From Waddlia chondrophila WSU 86-1044 (GTDB taxonomy: Bacteria; Chlamydiota; Chlamydiia; Chlamydiales; Waddliaceae), in the NCBI RefSeq assembly GCF_000092785.1, contig NC_014225.1, positions 1,191,340-1,255,339 of the forward strand: DNA of 64,000 bases. The letters are read 5' to 3'. Numbering within the stretch: position 1 is the first letter of the stretch; each line of letters opens with the position of its first letter. The notes under the pieces are model-generated. The model made no database searches, was not told the DNA's origin, and was given only the letters and a program-made list of their open reading frames with translations. Shown here one piece after another: positions 8,588 to 19,558 of the stretch. Made by a program: the position numbers and the translations under genes.

Positions 8588-8806
8588 ATGAAGGACGATG
8601 AGTGGAAGAGACGACGCCAGGTAGGAGCATTAGTTACTCTTCCGTTTGTGATGATCATTCCTATGATCATAGGAATGATTATCGGCAAAGCTATCGATCA
8701 CTTCTTTGATACATCTCCTTATATCATGTATGCCCTGCTTGCTTTAGGTTTTGCCAGTGGTATGAGGGAATGCTATAGGATCATTAAACAATTTGGCGGT
8801 CTATGA
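8588..8806 (+). CDS. AtpZ/AtpI-like small membrane protein of the ATP synthase operon
   Basis: The 72-residue protein has a charged N-terminus (KDDEWKRRRQ) and two predicted transmembrane helices (about residues 15-36 and 44-62). This matches the short AtpZ/AtpI proteins encoded upstream of atpB, linked to c-ring assembly or Mg2+ handling in other bacteria. It overlaps atpB by four bases. The family assignment comes from size, topology and position, because these proteins have little sequence signature. Confidence 0.75.
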   Translation: MKDDEWKRRRQVGALVTLPFVMIIPMIIGMIIGKAIDHFFDTSPYIMYALLALGFASGMRECYRIIKQFGGL

Positions 8807-9621
8807 ACCTATCCGTCTATTCAAATATCCATTATCTTCTTGTCTCCCCCATTCTACAACATCCACCTAACATCATTTCATTATTATATAAAATTTTTCC
8901 CAATAAATTAACACAGATGCTGCACCAATGGGAAGATCTCGCCTTTTCCATCATCATTGCTACTTTCGTCATCATCTTATTCCGCATTGGCATCAGAAAA
9001 AGAGAAATGATCCCAAAAGGTCTTCAAAATGGATTGGAAATGATCACAGAACTCCTAATGAAAGTGATCTATGGAATACTAGGGTCTGAAGAGAAAAAAT
9101 ATATTCCTTTTCTTGGAACGCTTTTTGTGTACATTTTAGCCTTAAATCTCTTTGGCTTAATTCCTTTGATGAAGCCTCCTTCGGCCAATTTAAATACCGC
9201 AATTGCCTTGGCGCTATGCGTTTTTACCTTGGTTCAATATTTAAACATCAAACACATGGGCATTTTTGGATTTTTATACCATATGGCAGGCTCTCCAAAA
9301 ACAGTACTGGAATGGATCATTGTCCCTCTAATCTTTCCTTTGGAGCTTTTAACGCAAATCTCACGTCCTGTGACACTTGCTCTTCGCCTTTTTGGAAATA
9401 TCATGGGAGAGGAAGCATTAATCGGATACTTTACCTTGGCAGGCGTTGCAGCATTTTCCCTACTGGATCTTCCAATGCAAGGAGGACTCCCATTACAAAT
9501 CCCTTTTATGTTTCTGGGAATACTGACAAGCTTTATGCAGGCTTTAGTCTTTACTTTATTGTCTGCTGTATACATTTTGTTGTCGATCCCGCATAAAGAA
9601 AAACACCAACCTAAAATTTAA
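8803..9621 (+). CDS. atpB: ATP synthase F0 subunit a
   Basis: This integral membrane subunit forms the ion half-channels against the c ring. The 272-residue protein has several hydrophobic helices and the hallmark SRPVTLALRLFGNIMGEE, in which Arg195 of ALRLFGN is the essential stator arginine. NLFGLIPL is the second conserved block. The start overlaps the small upstream gene by ATGA. It is followed ten bases later by atpE, the classical order. Confidence 0.96.
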   Translation: MNLSVYSNIHYLLVSPILQHPPNIISLLYKIFPNKLTQMLHQWEDLAFSIIIATFVIILFRIGIRKREMIPKGLQNGLEMITELLMKVIYGILGSEEKKYIPFLGTLFVYILALNLFGLIPLMKPPSANLNTAIALALCVFTLVQYLNIKHMGIFGFLYHMAGSPKTVLEWIIVPLIFPLELLTQISRPVTLALRLFGNIMGEEALIGYFTLAGVAAFSLLDLPMQGGLPLQIPFMFLGILTSFMQALVFTLLSAVYILLSIPHKEKHQPKI

Positions 9622-9630
9622 GGAGCCACT

Positions 9631-9864
9631 ATGGACGTAAATACCGCATTCGCCCTTGCCACTCCACTTGCCGTCGGCATTGCTGCTTTCGGCTCGGGCA
9701 TCGGCTTAGGACTTGCCGTCAAAGGAGCGATGGAGGCAATCGGACGGCAGCCGGAAGCTTCCGGTAAAGTTTTAACTACATTAATTATCGGCGCAGCCTT
9801 GATCGAAGCCTTGACAATTTATGCATTAATCGTCTTCTTTGTGATCATCGGGAGATCAGGGTGA
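9631..9864 (+). CDS. atpE: ATP synthase F0 subunit c
   Basis: The 77-residue hairpin proteolipid of the rotor ring has two transmembrane helices joined by the polar loop GRQPEASGK. The ion-binding carboxylate is Glu59 in LIEALTIYAL. The residue after it is Ala, and helix 1 has GIGLG where Na+-type rings carry a glutamine, so the ring is expected to be H+-coupled. The Shine-Dalgarno site AAGGAG precedes the ATG by seven bases. A GTGA overlap links it to atpF. Confidence 0.96.
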   Translation: MDVNTAFALATPLAVGIAAFGSGIGLGLAVKGAMEAIGRQPEASGKVLTTLIIGAALIEALTIYALIVFFVIIGRSG

Positions 9865-10340
9865 ATGTCGAGGTCGGGCAGATAGTCGCCCAAGTCATCG
9901 CCTTCCTCATCATCTTATGGGTGCTGCAACGGTATGCTTGGGGACCTCTTTTAACAATTCTAGAAGAGCGGCAAGAAAGAATCCGTTCCGAATTGTCGGC
10001 AATTGATGCAGAAAAACTGCAAGTTCAACAACTCCGCTTTTCGTATGAAGATAAACTTAAGAATATCGATCATCTTGCCCAAACGCGCATGCAAGAAGAA
10101 ATGGAAAAAGCGCGCCAAATCACTCGAGAAATCGAAAAAGAAGCGCATCAACGGGCGCAAGAAATCATCAACAAAGCCCATATTGCAGCAGAGTATGAGA
10201 CAAATAAAGTCAGAAGCGAGTTAAAAAACGACCTGATTGATTTAACGATCGCTGCTACAGAATCGGTATTGAAAAAAGAGCTGGACGAAAAGCACCGAAA
10301 AGAACTCATTGTAAAAAGCATCGAGGAATTGAAGTTGTGA
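9861..10340 (+). CDS. atpF: ATP synthase F0 subunit b
   Basis: The peripheral stalk subunit of 159 residues has one N-terminal membrane helix (about residues 7-25, IVAQVIAFLIILWVLQRYAW) followed by a long charged amphipathic helix. The GTG start is set by the overlap with the atpE stop (GTGA) and by the conserved spacing of the membrane helix from the N-terminus. Only one b-type gene is present, so the stalk is probably a b2 homodimer. Confidence 0.94.
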   Translation: MNVEVGQIVAQVIAFLIILWVLQRYAWGPLLTILEERQERIRSELSAIDAEKLQVQQLRFSYEDKLKNIDHLAQTRMQEEMEKARQITREIEKEAHQRAQEIINKAHIAAEYETNKVRSELKNDLIDLTIAATESVLKKELDEKHRKELIVKSIEELKL

Positions 10341-10885
10341 CAAAAGCATCGACAAAATATGCAGGCATCCTTTTCTTTTTAGCATTAAAAAAGCAAGAGC
10401 TTGAAACCTATCTTTTTCAACTGCAAGAAATCAAAAAAATCACAAGCAACACTCATCTTCAAGAGGCTTTTGCCTCTCCTTTAGTGCCTCTCCAAGCGAA
10501 AAAAAACGTTTTAGAGCTCCTGTTCAAAGATAAAGTTAAAGAAGAAATTCTTCTTTTCTTAAAAATCTTGACGGAACAAAAAAAAATTTCTCTTATAACT
10601 GAAGTGATTGAAGAATTTTCTATAAAAATGAAAAAGCAAATGGGAATTCTATCCATAAAATTAATCTCTGCAGAAAAAATCGATGAAGAGAATAAGCTTC
10701 TTCTACAAAACAAACTGGAAGCAAAATATAACAAAAAAATAGAGTTTTATGAGGAACAAAGCAGTAAAATCATCGGAGGAATGATTCTTTTATTCCCAAA
10801 TGGCAAGATCTTGGACAAAAGTCTGAAAACTTGTTTAGAACATCTCAGAAAGCATCTTAAAAAAGGAAAAAGACATGCAGCTTAA
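10337..10885 (+). CDS. atpH: ATP synthase F1 subunit delta
   Basis: The 182-residue delta/OSCP subunit joins the stalk to the alpha3beta3 head. It starts [19 protein letters not shown], similar to the usual YA.ALF opening, and the C-terminal part has the [23 protein letters not shown]-like ending (seen here as [19 protein letters not shown]). The GTG start overlaps the atpF stop, and the gene overlaps atpA by 11 bases. It is Lys-rich and divergent, as delta subunits often are. Confidence 0.92.
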   Translation: MTKASTKYAGILFFLALKKQELETYLFQLQEIKKITSNTHLQEAFASPLVPLQAKKNVLELLFKDKVKEEILLFLKILTEQKKISLITEVIEEFSIKMKKQMGILSIKLISAEKIDEENKLLLQNKLEAKYNKKIEFYEEQSSKIIGGMILLFPNGKILDKSLKTCLEHLRKHLKKGKRHAA

Positions 10886-12398
10886 TCCAAAAGAGATCTC
10901 CTGGGTTCTTACACAAGAAATTGAAAGTTTCGAAGATCATGTCAAGTTGGAGTCCGTTGGACGCGTCATTCAAGTGGGAGATGGAATTGCTCAAATATGG
11001 GGGCTTAATGACGTGATGGTATCAGAACTTGTCGAATTCCCAGACGGAACGCAAGGAATCGCCTTAAACCTTGAAACAGACACTGTTGGCGTCATTATCC
11101 TCGGTAGCGGGCAAGAGATTAAAGAACACGATATTGTTAAGCGGAAACATGCCGTTGTCTCTGTTCCTGTAGGAGATGAGCTTCTCGGCCGCGTCATTAC
11201 CCCTTTAGGCCAGCCCCTTGACGGAAAAGGCCCCATCAATGCTTCCCAAATGCGCCCTGTTGAATGCACAGCACCTGGGGTCACTCAACGCATGCCTGTC
11301 TGCGAACCTTTGCAAACAGGGATCAAAGCCATTGATGCCATGATCCCCATTGGCAAAGGACAGCGCGAACTCATCATTGGAGACAGGCAAACCGGCAAGA
11401 CAACCCTGATTTTAGATACGATCCTCAATCAAAAAAATCAAGGCGTTCACTGCATCTATGTGGCGATTGGACAAAAGCTTTCAACCATTGCCAATTTCGT
11501 TTCCATTTTAGAACATCATGGAGCGATGGAATACACAACCATTGTCGCCACCTCTGCTGCAGACTCAGCCTCCTTGCAATACTTAGCCCCCTATGCAGCA
11601 ACAGCAATGGGAGAGCATGATATGTACCAAGGGAAACATGCAATCTGTTTTTACGATGACCTTTCCAAACACGCCCAAGCCTATCGGCAGCTAGCGTTGC
11701 TGCTTCGGCGCCCTCCCGGGCGAGAAGCCTATCCAGGAGATATTTTTTATCTTCACTCACGTCTTTTAGAAAGAGCCGCAAAATTGAATAAAGAGCTCGG
11801 AGGAGGATCCCTCACCTCCATTCCTGTCATCGAGACGCAAGCAAGCGATGTTGCCACCTACATTCCAACAAATGTCATCTCCATTACAGACGGACAGATT
11901 TTCTTAGAATCGGATCTTTTCTTTGCAGGGGTTCGTCCGGCCATCAACGTCAGCCTTTCCGCTTCGCGAGTTGGAGGAAAAGCACAGACAAAGGCCATGA
12001 AAAAAGTCGCGCAAAGCCTGCGCTTAGATCTTGCGTTATACCGAGAATTGGCAGCTTTCGTGCAACTAGGTGCAGATCTTGATGAAACCACAAAAGCGCA
12101 GTTAATACGCGGCGAACGCATGGTTGAAATCTTGAAGCAAAACAAACTAAAACCTTTGCCTCTTCAAAATCAAGTCATTGAAATTTTTATTGGAACAAAA
12201 GGATTTCTAGATGATATCGAACTTCATCTTGTTGATACATTTATTAAAGAACTGATGAGTGAAATTGAAAAAGAGCATCCGGCTCTTCTTCAATCGATTG
12301 CTGAGTCTCAGGACCTGGAACCTAAAGTTGCTGAAACCATTGAACACACGGCCAAAGCTTTTAAAGAGCAATTCATTGCTCGGCAACGCAAAGGTTGA
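10875..12398 (+). CDS. atpA: ATP synthase F1 subunit alpha
   Basis: The 507-residue non-catalytic nucleotide-binding subunit has its Walker A motif GDRQTGKT at residues 169-176, a Walker B region around [18 protein letters not shown], the [12 protein letters not shown] block, and the arginine-finger region in [14 protein letters not shown]. Length matches the family. The ATG at 10875 follows AAAAAGGAAAAAGAC. Confidence 0.98.
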   Translation: MQLNPKEISWVLTQEIESFEDHVKLESVGRVIQVGDGIAQIWGLNDVMVSELVEFPDGTQGIALNLETDTVGVIILGSGQEIKEHDIVKRKHAVVSVPVGDELLGRVITPLGQPLDGKGPINASQMRPVECTAPGVTQRMPVCEPLQTGIKAIDAMIPIGKGQRELIIGDRQTGKTTLILDTILNQKNQGVHCIYVAIGQKLSTIANFVSILEHHGAMEYTTIVATSAADSASLQYLAPYAATAMGEHDMYQGKHAICFYDDLSKHAQAYRQLALLLRRPPGREAYPGDIFYLHSRLLERAAKLNKELGGGSLTSIPVIETQASDVATYIPTNVISITDGQIFLESDLFFAGVRPAINVSLSASRVGGKAQTKAMKKVAQSLRLDLALYRELAAFVQLGADLDETTKAQLIRGERMVEILKQNKLKPLPLQNQVIEIFIGTKGFLDDIELHLVDTFIKELMSEIEKEHPALLQSIAESQDLEPKVAETIEHTAKAFKEQFIARQRKG

Positions 12399-12403
12399 CA
12401 CAC

Positions 12404-13246
12404 ATGCTTTCTTTAAAAGAGATCCGTAAACGCATCCGGTCTGTTGAAAACATTCAACAGATCACAAAATCCATGGAAATGGTTGCTGCGGCAAGATTGC
12501 AAAAAGCGCTTGTCCAAGCAGAACATTCCCATGACTATGTATTGAGCATGCACGATATGCTCCCGCGTTTAATAGCAACAGCCACAAGAGATTGCCACCC
12601 CCTGCTAAAAGAAAATAAAACCGGTTCTACACTCTTTATCGCTGCTAGCACAGACCGCGGCTTGTGCGGTGCCTATAATAGCAATCTTTTTTCCGCTTTA
12701 GACCGTCTTTTAAAAGAAACTCATACAGCAGAGCTCATCATTTTTGGCGGCAAAGGGATCGATTACTATCATAAAAAAAAACAGAAGATCGCTCAAGAAA
12801 TTCCAGGGTGGGGAGGAAAGATTTCAACTCAAACAATCAAAACATTTGCAGAGGGACTGATCAAAAATTACCTTTTGAGCAAATATAAAAAAATCAATCT
12901 CATCTATACGAAACATCAAACCATTTTCTCTAGGACAATTATCAACAAGCAATTGCTGCCAATTCCTAAAAAAACAAAACCGATCGAACGTGATTATATT
13001 TTAGAGCCCTCTTTAGAAGAATTGCTAACCGAATTTCTTTCCCGCTACTGCATTGCAGAGATACAAGAGATGCTAAACCAAGCTTATGTAAGCGAATTGG
13101 CCGCCCGCGTTTTAGCGATGAGGGCTGCTGCGAAAAATGCCGATACAATGATCGAAAACCTAACCTTGCTAAGCAACAAGGTCAGACAAGCAGGAATTAC
13201 CAGCGAAATGCTGGAAATCATGATTGGCGCTGAAGCCATGAAATAG
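12404..13246 (+). CDS. atpG: ATP synthase F1 subunit gamma
   Basis: The central rotor stalk begins MLSLKEIRKRIRSVENIQQITKSMEMVAAARL, which matches the family start, and ends with the conserved region from AARVLAMRAAAKNADTMIE onward. The ATG at 12404, preceded by AAAGG at good distance, is preferred over a TTG at 12395, which would add three residues. It gives 280 residues. The gene sits between atpA and atpD in the classical order. Confidence 0.96.
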   Translation: MLSLKEIRKRIRSVENIQQITKSMEMVAAARLQKALVQAEHSHDYVLSMHDMLPRLIATATRDCHPLLKENKTGSTLFIAASTDRGLCGAYNSNLFSALDRLLKETHTAELIIFGGKGIDYYHKKKQKIAQEIPGWGGKISTQTIKTFAEGLIKNYLLSKYKKINLIYTKHQTIFSRTIINKQLLPIPKKTKPIERDYILEPSLEELLTEFLSRYCIAEIQEMLNQAYVSELAARVLAMRAAAKNADTMIENLTLLSNKVRQAGITSEMLEIMIGAEAMK

Positions 13247-14656
<1,410 letters not shown>

Positions 14657-14681
14657 TCCTTTTTACAAAAAGAGATCTGCC

Positions 14682-15086
14682 GTGTTTTCATTGAAAATTT
14701 TGACAATAGATAAAAAAGTCTATGAAGGGAAAGCTTTATCCTTAACAATACCCGGAACACTCGGCTACTTTGAAGTTCTCAACAACCATGCTTCCTTAAT
14801 GACGCCTCTTCAGCCAGGAAAACTTGCGATCACGTTTTCCCAACAAGAAAAAAGCGTATTCGCCATTTCTGGAGGGATTATGGAAATGCATCAAAACCAA
14901 GTCACCATTTTAGGCGATACCATCGAGTCGGCAGGCGAGATCGACTACGATCGTGCAAAAGCTGCCTATCAAAAAGCCTACAAGCTGCTTGAATTTCCAG
15001 AAGAAGAGATCGACCAGCATGAAGTCACTCAAGCATTACTCAGAGCTAAAAATCGAATGGAAATTGCAGCCTCAAGTAATTCTTAA
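14682..15086 (+). CDS. atpC: ATP synthase F1 subunit epsilon
   Basis: The 134-residue central-stalk subunit has the beta-sandwich motif LTIPGTLGYFEVLNNHASLMTPLQPG in the N-terminal domain and a helical C-terminal tail with RAKAAYQKA. The GTG start gives FSLKILTIDKKVYEG, the normal family start, and there is no ATG alternative. It is the last gene of the atp operon and is followed by a hairpin. Confidence 0.94.
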   Translation: MFSLKILTIDKKVYEGKALSLTIPGTLGYFEVLNNHASLMTPLQPGKLAITFSQQEKSVFAISGGIMEMHQNQVTILGDTIESAGEIDYDRAKAAYQKAYKLLEFPEEEIDQHEVTQALLRAKNRMEIAASSNS

Positions 15087-15087
15087 C

Positions 15088-15120
15088 ATGTTTTGAAATA
15101 AAAATTCTTTATCAAAACAT
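15088..15120 (+). terminator. Hairpin after the atp operon
   Basis: ATGTTTTGA (15088-15096) pairs with TCAAAACAT (15112-15120) around a 15-base loop, two bases after the atpC stop. The stem is AT-rich and no T-tract follows, so it is a weak terminator candidate. Confidence 0.4.
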
Positions 15121-15176
15121 CCTCATTATGATAGAATTTAAATTCATTTTTTTAAAACAAAAAAAACTATCTATCT

Positions 15177-15962
15177 ATGATTAATTTTTTAAGCCTACCT
15201 CATAAATTTCCTGATGTGCAAAGCAATTTAGATGACTTATGGGAGACACAGCATACCCCTCCCCAAAAAATTTGGGGAAAAAGAAAAAATTATCCGCCTA
15301 TTCCCTCTGCATTTCTAAAGCAGAAAAAAGGAGGCTCCATCAACAGAAAATGGTTTGTAATATCAGGAGGCAGGCAGTTGTTTTTTGCTGACAAATGCCT
15401 TTATCGAACAGAAAGCGGACGAGAAGAAACAAGACTTGCACTTAAACCCGTGACAAGAGATGAACTGGTGAGTCAACCATGCATCCGCAACAGGCGAAGG
15501 CAAATGAAAAGGAAAGATGGTGATCTTTTACTCAGGCACCGCGGTCTTGATCTTGCCGAAACACACCAACAGGTTTTCCCATTATCGACACCTCTAGAAG
15601 ATCCAGCTCCAAAACTCCAGGAATCGCATCAACTGGAAATTGAAGAGCCTCAAGCAAAAGAAAATCCTGAAAAAAGCTGTCCTCTGAGGACTTCAACGGT
15701 CCCGCAACGAAAATCCCCTCATCATCATATTTTTACGCGTTTTTTTGCGCTTGTCCGCAAAATCATTAAAATGGCTTACCTTTTATTTTTAAAAATAAAA
15801 GAATGTTTTTTTAGTAAAAATCAAAATCATTCAGAAATTCATCAAACAAAACCTTTGATTAATAAAGAAACTCCGCCAAAAACTAATGAATATCAACAAA
15901 TAGAATTATCTGATAGTGAAAGCGAAGGATCAAATGATGATGACCTTTTAGATCTATTTTAA
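15177..15962 (+). CDS. Unknown protein with basic hydrophobic segment and acidic tail
   Basis: The 261-residue protein is unlike any family I recognise. The N-terminal two thirds are basic and proline-rich (RNRRRQMKRKDGD). A stretch at about residues 184-212 mixes aromatic and aliphatic residues with Lys/Arg (FFALVRKIIKMAYLLFLKIK), so it may be a membrane-binding helix. The C-terminus is serine/aspartate-rich (SDSESEGSNDDD) and ends DLLDLF. There is no signal peptide. The ATG is preceded by an A-rich stretch without a clear Shine-Dalgarno site. It lies 18 bases before the next unknown gene and is probably cotranscribed with it. A secreted, host-directed protein is possible but not shown. Confidence 0.7.
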   Translation: MINFLSLPHKFPDVQSNLDDLWETQHTPPQKIWGKRKNYPPIPSAFLKQKKGGSINRKWFVISGGRQLFFADKCLYRTESGREETRLALKPVTRDELVSQPCIRNRRRQMKRKDGDLLLRHRGLDLAETHQQVFPLSTPLEDPAPKLQESHQLEIEEPQAKENPEKSCPLRTSTVPQRKSPHHHIFTRFFALVRKIIKMAYLLFLKIKECFFSKNQNHSEIHQTKPLINKETPPKTNEYQQIELSDSESEGSNDDDLLDLF

Positions 15963-15979
15963 AAAAAGGAGAGATAAAA

Positions 15980-17920
15980 ATGACCCCTCTTACAAGTACA
16001 ATAAAAGACATACAAGTCCCCGAAGCATCGCCTTCGAATATTCAAACATTTGCAACTCAAGCGGTAGCTTGCTTTGAAGCAATCCAAAACGCTTGCCAAG
16101 GAATTGTGAAAAACGCCGAGAGGCAGCAAAAATACTTCAAGCTGGAAGAGCTGCGGAAGCAGATCAAAAGCTTAGACACCTCGCAGGTGAAAGAGCTGAG
16201 CCAACTCAATCAAAAAATTAGAAGGGAGATGCGCGCGCTAAGAAACCAATATCAGACAAATTCCCATTGGCTTGTATTAACGCAAAAGCAATCCCACCTC
16301 GTAGAAATCGAGCCAAGCATTTCTCTTGTTCCCAGGGTAAAAATCCATCCAGACGATCTGCAAGCGTCATTCAAGGAGATCGCAGCACTTCGAAGAGGAG
16401 TTGAAAAAGTGCGCGCCCTACAGCATCTTTACCAAAAAGCTGCCTCCTTGGAAGAAAGCGACAGCTCTGAATTACTTATAGAAATCCAACGTTTTTCAGA
16501 TAGCAATTTGAGCTTGTCAGAAAAAATCCTCGCATTGAAGCAGATCAAATGGAGAGATAAAGATGACAAACAGCTAGACGAATTGAAAGCTCTAATCGAC
16601 CCAACGGGAAAAGACTTTGTTCAATATTTTCTACGCGGCGACTTAAAGCCAAAAGATGCAGTCAACTACATCACAGTCGTTTTAAAAGACCGCCTCATGT
16701 ACAACCCTTCAGTGTCTCCTCTTGAGTTGCTGAAGAGTTGGCCAACAAGTATCGAGAAAAAAGACTCTGATCAATGGATAGCTGCCCTGATGAAGATGGA
16801 GTCTAAAAAAAGCATCCAGGATTCCTTCACTAATTTTACCATTTCCTATTTATTAAACTGCATCGACCCTTCAGGCCTGCAAAGATGTGCAGAATTGAAT
16901 AAAAAGCGCCTAAGCAGTGCCTCTTTTGCAAAAGAGGTCTCCGAAGTGATCGATACACTAGAAACATTTGGCCTTGATTCAAAAGAAATCTATCAACGCT
17001 ACCGCTTCACGACAAAAGAAAACTTGCCGCTTCAGGAAATGGAGAAAAAAATGATGAGCGCACTTTTAAGCGAAAGTGAAATCAAACAATTCGCCAAAGC
17101 TTTAAAGAGCGCTGTTGCAAGGGATTGGCTGACATTCGACATGAAAACATTTATGTCTGGATCTAAATCATTTGAACAACTTATCGGCAATCGACTAAAA
17201 ATTTATGACGACTTGGCAGAAAAATACAAAAATGCTCTCAAAGCCTTGTCTGACGAAAAAGAACAAGCGCAGATGATCAGCAACATGCTTTTGCTATGTT
17301 ATCACCTTATGCGAAGTGGTGAATTTGGTTTGAGCTTCACGCTTTTTTCTTCAGGAGTCGATATGACAAAAAATTCTTGTCAGAAAGGCTGGGATATTGC
17401 CCTGAAAAAGCATCAAAAGCATCACGATTTTCTAGAAAAAGTATGCGACCCCGTAAAAAATTTGAAAAACTTGCGCAAATTGATTTCTAACAGAGAAAGC
17501 GAAAAAATCGCATGCGTTCCATTTTTCGCCATTGTCCTGAAAGATATCATCCAGTTTAAAGAGCAAATTTCGCAACCCCGTGACAATTTAATCGAACAGC
17601 TATTTGGTGATCACGGTCATCTTGCTAAAAAAATTGTCGACCTATTAGCAAAGGGGAAGATCGAAGAAGAAGAGAAAGACTGGGCAAAAAGCCATTTTTT
17701 CAAAGATATTCAAAAGCTTTTCCGAATCATCGAGATGACCGATGCTCCCTATGCCGAGAAAAACCTCGTGAGAAAAAAAATTGTTGACATTCTACAGCAA
17801 GAAAGAGAATTGCAACTAGAAATTCTCAAAAGAAAAAGAGCGCTTAATCAGGGGATTTCTCTACTTAGTCTCTATTATAGCAATCAAACAGAAGAAGAGA
17901 GTTTATCCTCCTTATTATAA
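15980..17920 (+). CDS. Large helical protein of unknown function
   Basis: The 646-residue protein has no signal peptide, no membrane helix and no motif I recognise. It is rich in charged residues and looks almost entirely alpha-helical, with likely coiled-coil stretches around residues 50-90 (KLEELRKQIKSLDTSQVKELSQLNQKIRRE region, broken up) and 610-630. AAAGGAGAGATAAAA is a strong Shine-Dalgarno site before the ATG. It sits directly downstream of the acidic-tail protein, so the two probably form a unit. It may be a chlamydia-specific cytosolic or secreted protein. Confidence 0.75.
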   Translation: MTPLTSTIKDIQVPEASPSNIQTFATQAVACFEAIQNACQGIVKNAERQQKYFKLEELRKQIKSLDTSQVKELSQLNQKIRREMRALRNQYQTNSHWLVLTQKQSHLVEIEPSISLVPRVKIHPDDLQASFKEIAALRRGVEKVRALQHLYQKAASLEESDSSELLIEIQRFSDSNLSLSEKILALKQIKWRDKDDKQLDELKALIDPTGKDFVQYFLRGDLKPKDAVNYITVVLKDRLMYNPSVSPLELLKSWPTSIEKKDSDQWIAALMKMESKKSIQDSFTNFTISYLLNCIDPSGLQRCAELNKKRLSSASFAKEVSEVIDTLETFGLDSKEIYQRYRFTTKENLPLQEMEKKMMSALLSESEIKQFAKALKSAVARDWLTFDMKTFMSGSKSFEQLIGNRLKIYDDLAEKYKNALKALSDEKEQAQMISNMLLLCYHLMRSGEFGLSFTLFSSGVDMTKNSCQKGWDIALKKHQKHHDFLEKVCDPVKNLKNLRKLISNRESEKIACVPFFAIVLKDIIQFKEQISQPRDNLIEQLFGDHGHLAKKIVDLLAKGKIEEEEKDWAKSHFFKDIQKLFRIIEMTDAPYAEKNLVRKKIVDILQQERELQLEILKRKRALNQGISLLSLYYSNQTEEESLSSLL

Positions 17921-17938
17921 AGTTGTTAAAAATTTCGT

Positions 17939-17968
17939 CATTGTCTTTATGCAACTGCATGGACAATG
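17939..17968 (+). terminator. Nested hairpin before zwf
   Basis: CATTGTC (17939-17945) pairs with GACAATG (17962-17968), enclosing a second stem ATGC/GCAT (17949-17952 with 17957-17960). It lies between the 646-residue gene and zwf. There is no T-tract, so it may be a terminator or a leader structure of zwf. Confidence 0.4.
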
Positions 17969-17985
17969 GCGTTTGATTTAAATTA

Positions 17986-19557
17986 ATGACACACTCTAAG
18001 CTTAAGAGCATGGCTTATGATAACTACAAACTTAATCCTCTGATTGAAGCAACGCGCCAATTCAAGATTCCCGATTCATGCATTCTTGTGATTTTTGGAG
18101 CAACAGGCGATTTAACCGCACGAAAACTCGTTCCCGCTTTATATAACCTCGCCAGCGCCGGACAACTTCCAGCACATTTTGCTTGTGTCGGATTTGCCAG
18201 ACGGAACAAATCTCATGAAGATTTCCGCAAAGAGATGCACGAGGCAGTCTGCCAATTTTCCCGTACAAAGCCGATAGATCTAAATCTTTGGCAGTCGTTC
18301 AGCGAAAAACTGTTCTATCATCAGTCCGAATTTGACAACGATGAAGGGTATGACTCTCTCAAAACATTTTTGGAGCAGCTTGACAACCAATTCAGCACAA
18401 AGGGAAATCGCGTCTACTACCTTTCTACCCAGCCTAGCTTTTTCACGCTGATCACAGAAAAATTAAATAGCCACGGATTGATCTATAAGACAGAAGACCG
18501 TAAAAAATGGTCCCGTCTCATCATCGAAAAGCCCTTTGGACACGATTTAAGTTCCGCAAAAAAACTTCAAAATGATCTGACCCATCACATGGATGAAAGC
18601 CAGATCTACCGGATCGACCACTACCTTGGGAAAGAGACCGTTCAAAATCTTTTAGTCTTCCGCTTCAGCAACCCAATTTTTGAGTCTCTTTGGAACAATA
18701 AGCATATCGATCACGTACAAATTACTGTCAGCGAAGATATTGGAATTGGAACGCGTGGACATTTTTTTGAAGAGGCAGGACTTCTACGCGATATCGTTCA
18801 AAATCACATGATGCAGCTTATTTCGCTCGTCGCAATGGAGCCTCCTGCCAGCTTGTATGCCAATGCGATCAGAGATGAAAAAATGAAAGTGATGGAGTCG
18901 ATTCGCGAGTTTCCGGCCGGTCATTACGACAATGCCATCATCCGTGGGCAATATGCCGCGGGCATGATCGATGGAGAACCGGTCAAAGGATACTGCGAAG
19001 AGGAAAATGTCGATCCTCAATCGACAGTGGAAACCTATGTTGCTATGGAGCTAAAAATCGATAACTGGCGTTGGGCTGGAGTGCCGTTTTTCCTGCGAGC
19101 AGGAAAAAGGCTTCCCAAAAGAGCAACAGAGATTTCGATTACATTCAAAGAAGCTCCGGGCTTTTTATTCGAGAAGCAGGCTAGCAAGGTAGATTCAAAT
19201 ATCTTAGTCATCCGTATCCAGCCTGATGAAGGAATTTCCCTTAAAATGAACTGCAAAGTTCCCGGATTAAGCAGCCAAATCCAGCCTGTTAAAATGGATT
19301 TCCGCTACAGTACCTACTTTGGATCAACACCTCCTGAGGCCTATGAAAGATTAATTTGCGATTGCATGGCAGGCGACAGCACTCTTTTTGCTCGAGCAGA
19401 TGAGGTGCTCGCTTCGTGGAAGCTGTTTACGCCAATTCTACAGCACTGGCAAAACATCAGGCCACCATCTTTGCCATACTACCAGGCTGGTACATGGGGA
19501 CCGGAAGAGGCTGACAACCTGATCGAAAAAACCGGCAGAAAATGGCGGCTCTTATAA
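17986..19557 (+). CDS. zwf: Glucose-6-phosphate 1-dehydrogenase
   Basis: This enzyme oxidises glucose-6-phosphate to 6-phosphogluconolactone, making NADPH. The NADP-binding loop VIFGATGDLTARKL lies near residue 36, and the active-site signature RIDHYLGKE occupies residues 209-217, with EKPFGHD upstream. At 523 residues it is slightly long. Two in-frame ATGs are possible, 17986 and 18010; neither has a strong Shine-Dalgarno site, and the second (515 residues) is as plausible. It heads the run zwf-opcA-pgl, the oxidative pentose phosphate branch. Confidence 0.96.
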   Translation: MTHSKLKSMAYDNYKLNPLIEATRQFKIPDSCILVIFGATGDLTARKLVPALYNLASAGQLPAHFACVGFARRNKSHEDFRKEMHEAVCQFSRTKPIDLNLWQSFSEKLFYHQSEFDNDEGYDSLKTFLEQLDNQFSTKGNRVYYLSTQPSFFTLITEKLNSHGLIYKTEDRKKWSRLIIEKPFGHDLSSAKKLQNDLTHHMDESQIYRIDHYLGKETVQNLLVFRFSNPIFESLWNNKHIDHVQITVSEDIGIGTRGHFFEEAGLLRDIVQNHMMQLISLVAMEPPASLYANAIRDEKMKVMESIREFPAGHYDNAIIRGQYAAGMIDGEPVKGYCEEENVDPQSTVETYVAMELKIDNWRWAGVPFFLRAGKRLPKRATEISITFKEAPGFLFEKQASKVDSNILVIRIQPDEGISLKMNCKVPGLSSQIQPVKMDFRYSTYFGSTPPEAYERLICDCMAGDSTLFARADEVLASWKLFTPILQHWQNIRPPSLPYYQAGTWGPEEADNLIEKTGRKWRLL

Positions 19558-19558
19558 T

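Noticed and set aside
9631-9864. Possible Na+-translocating (N-type) ATPase
   Set aside because: Gene order is classical B-E-F-H-A-G-D-C with delta present, and subunit c lacks the Gln and the Glu-Ser ligand pattern of Na+-type rings.
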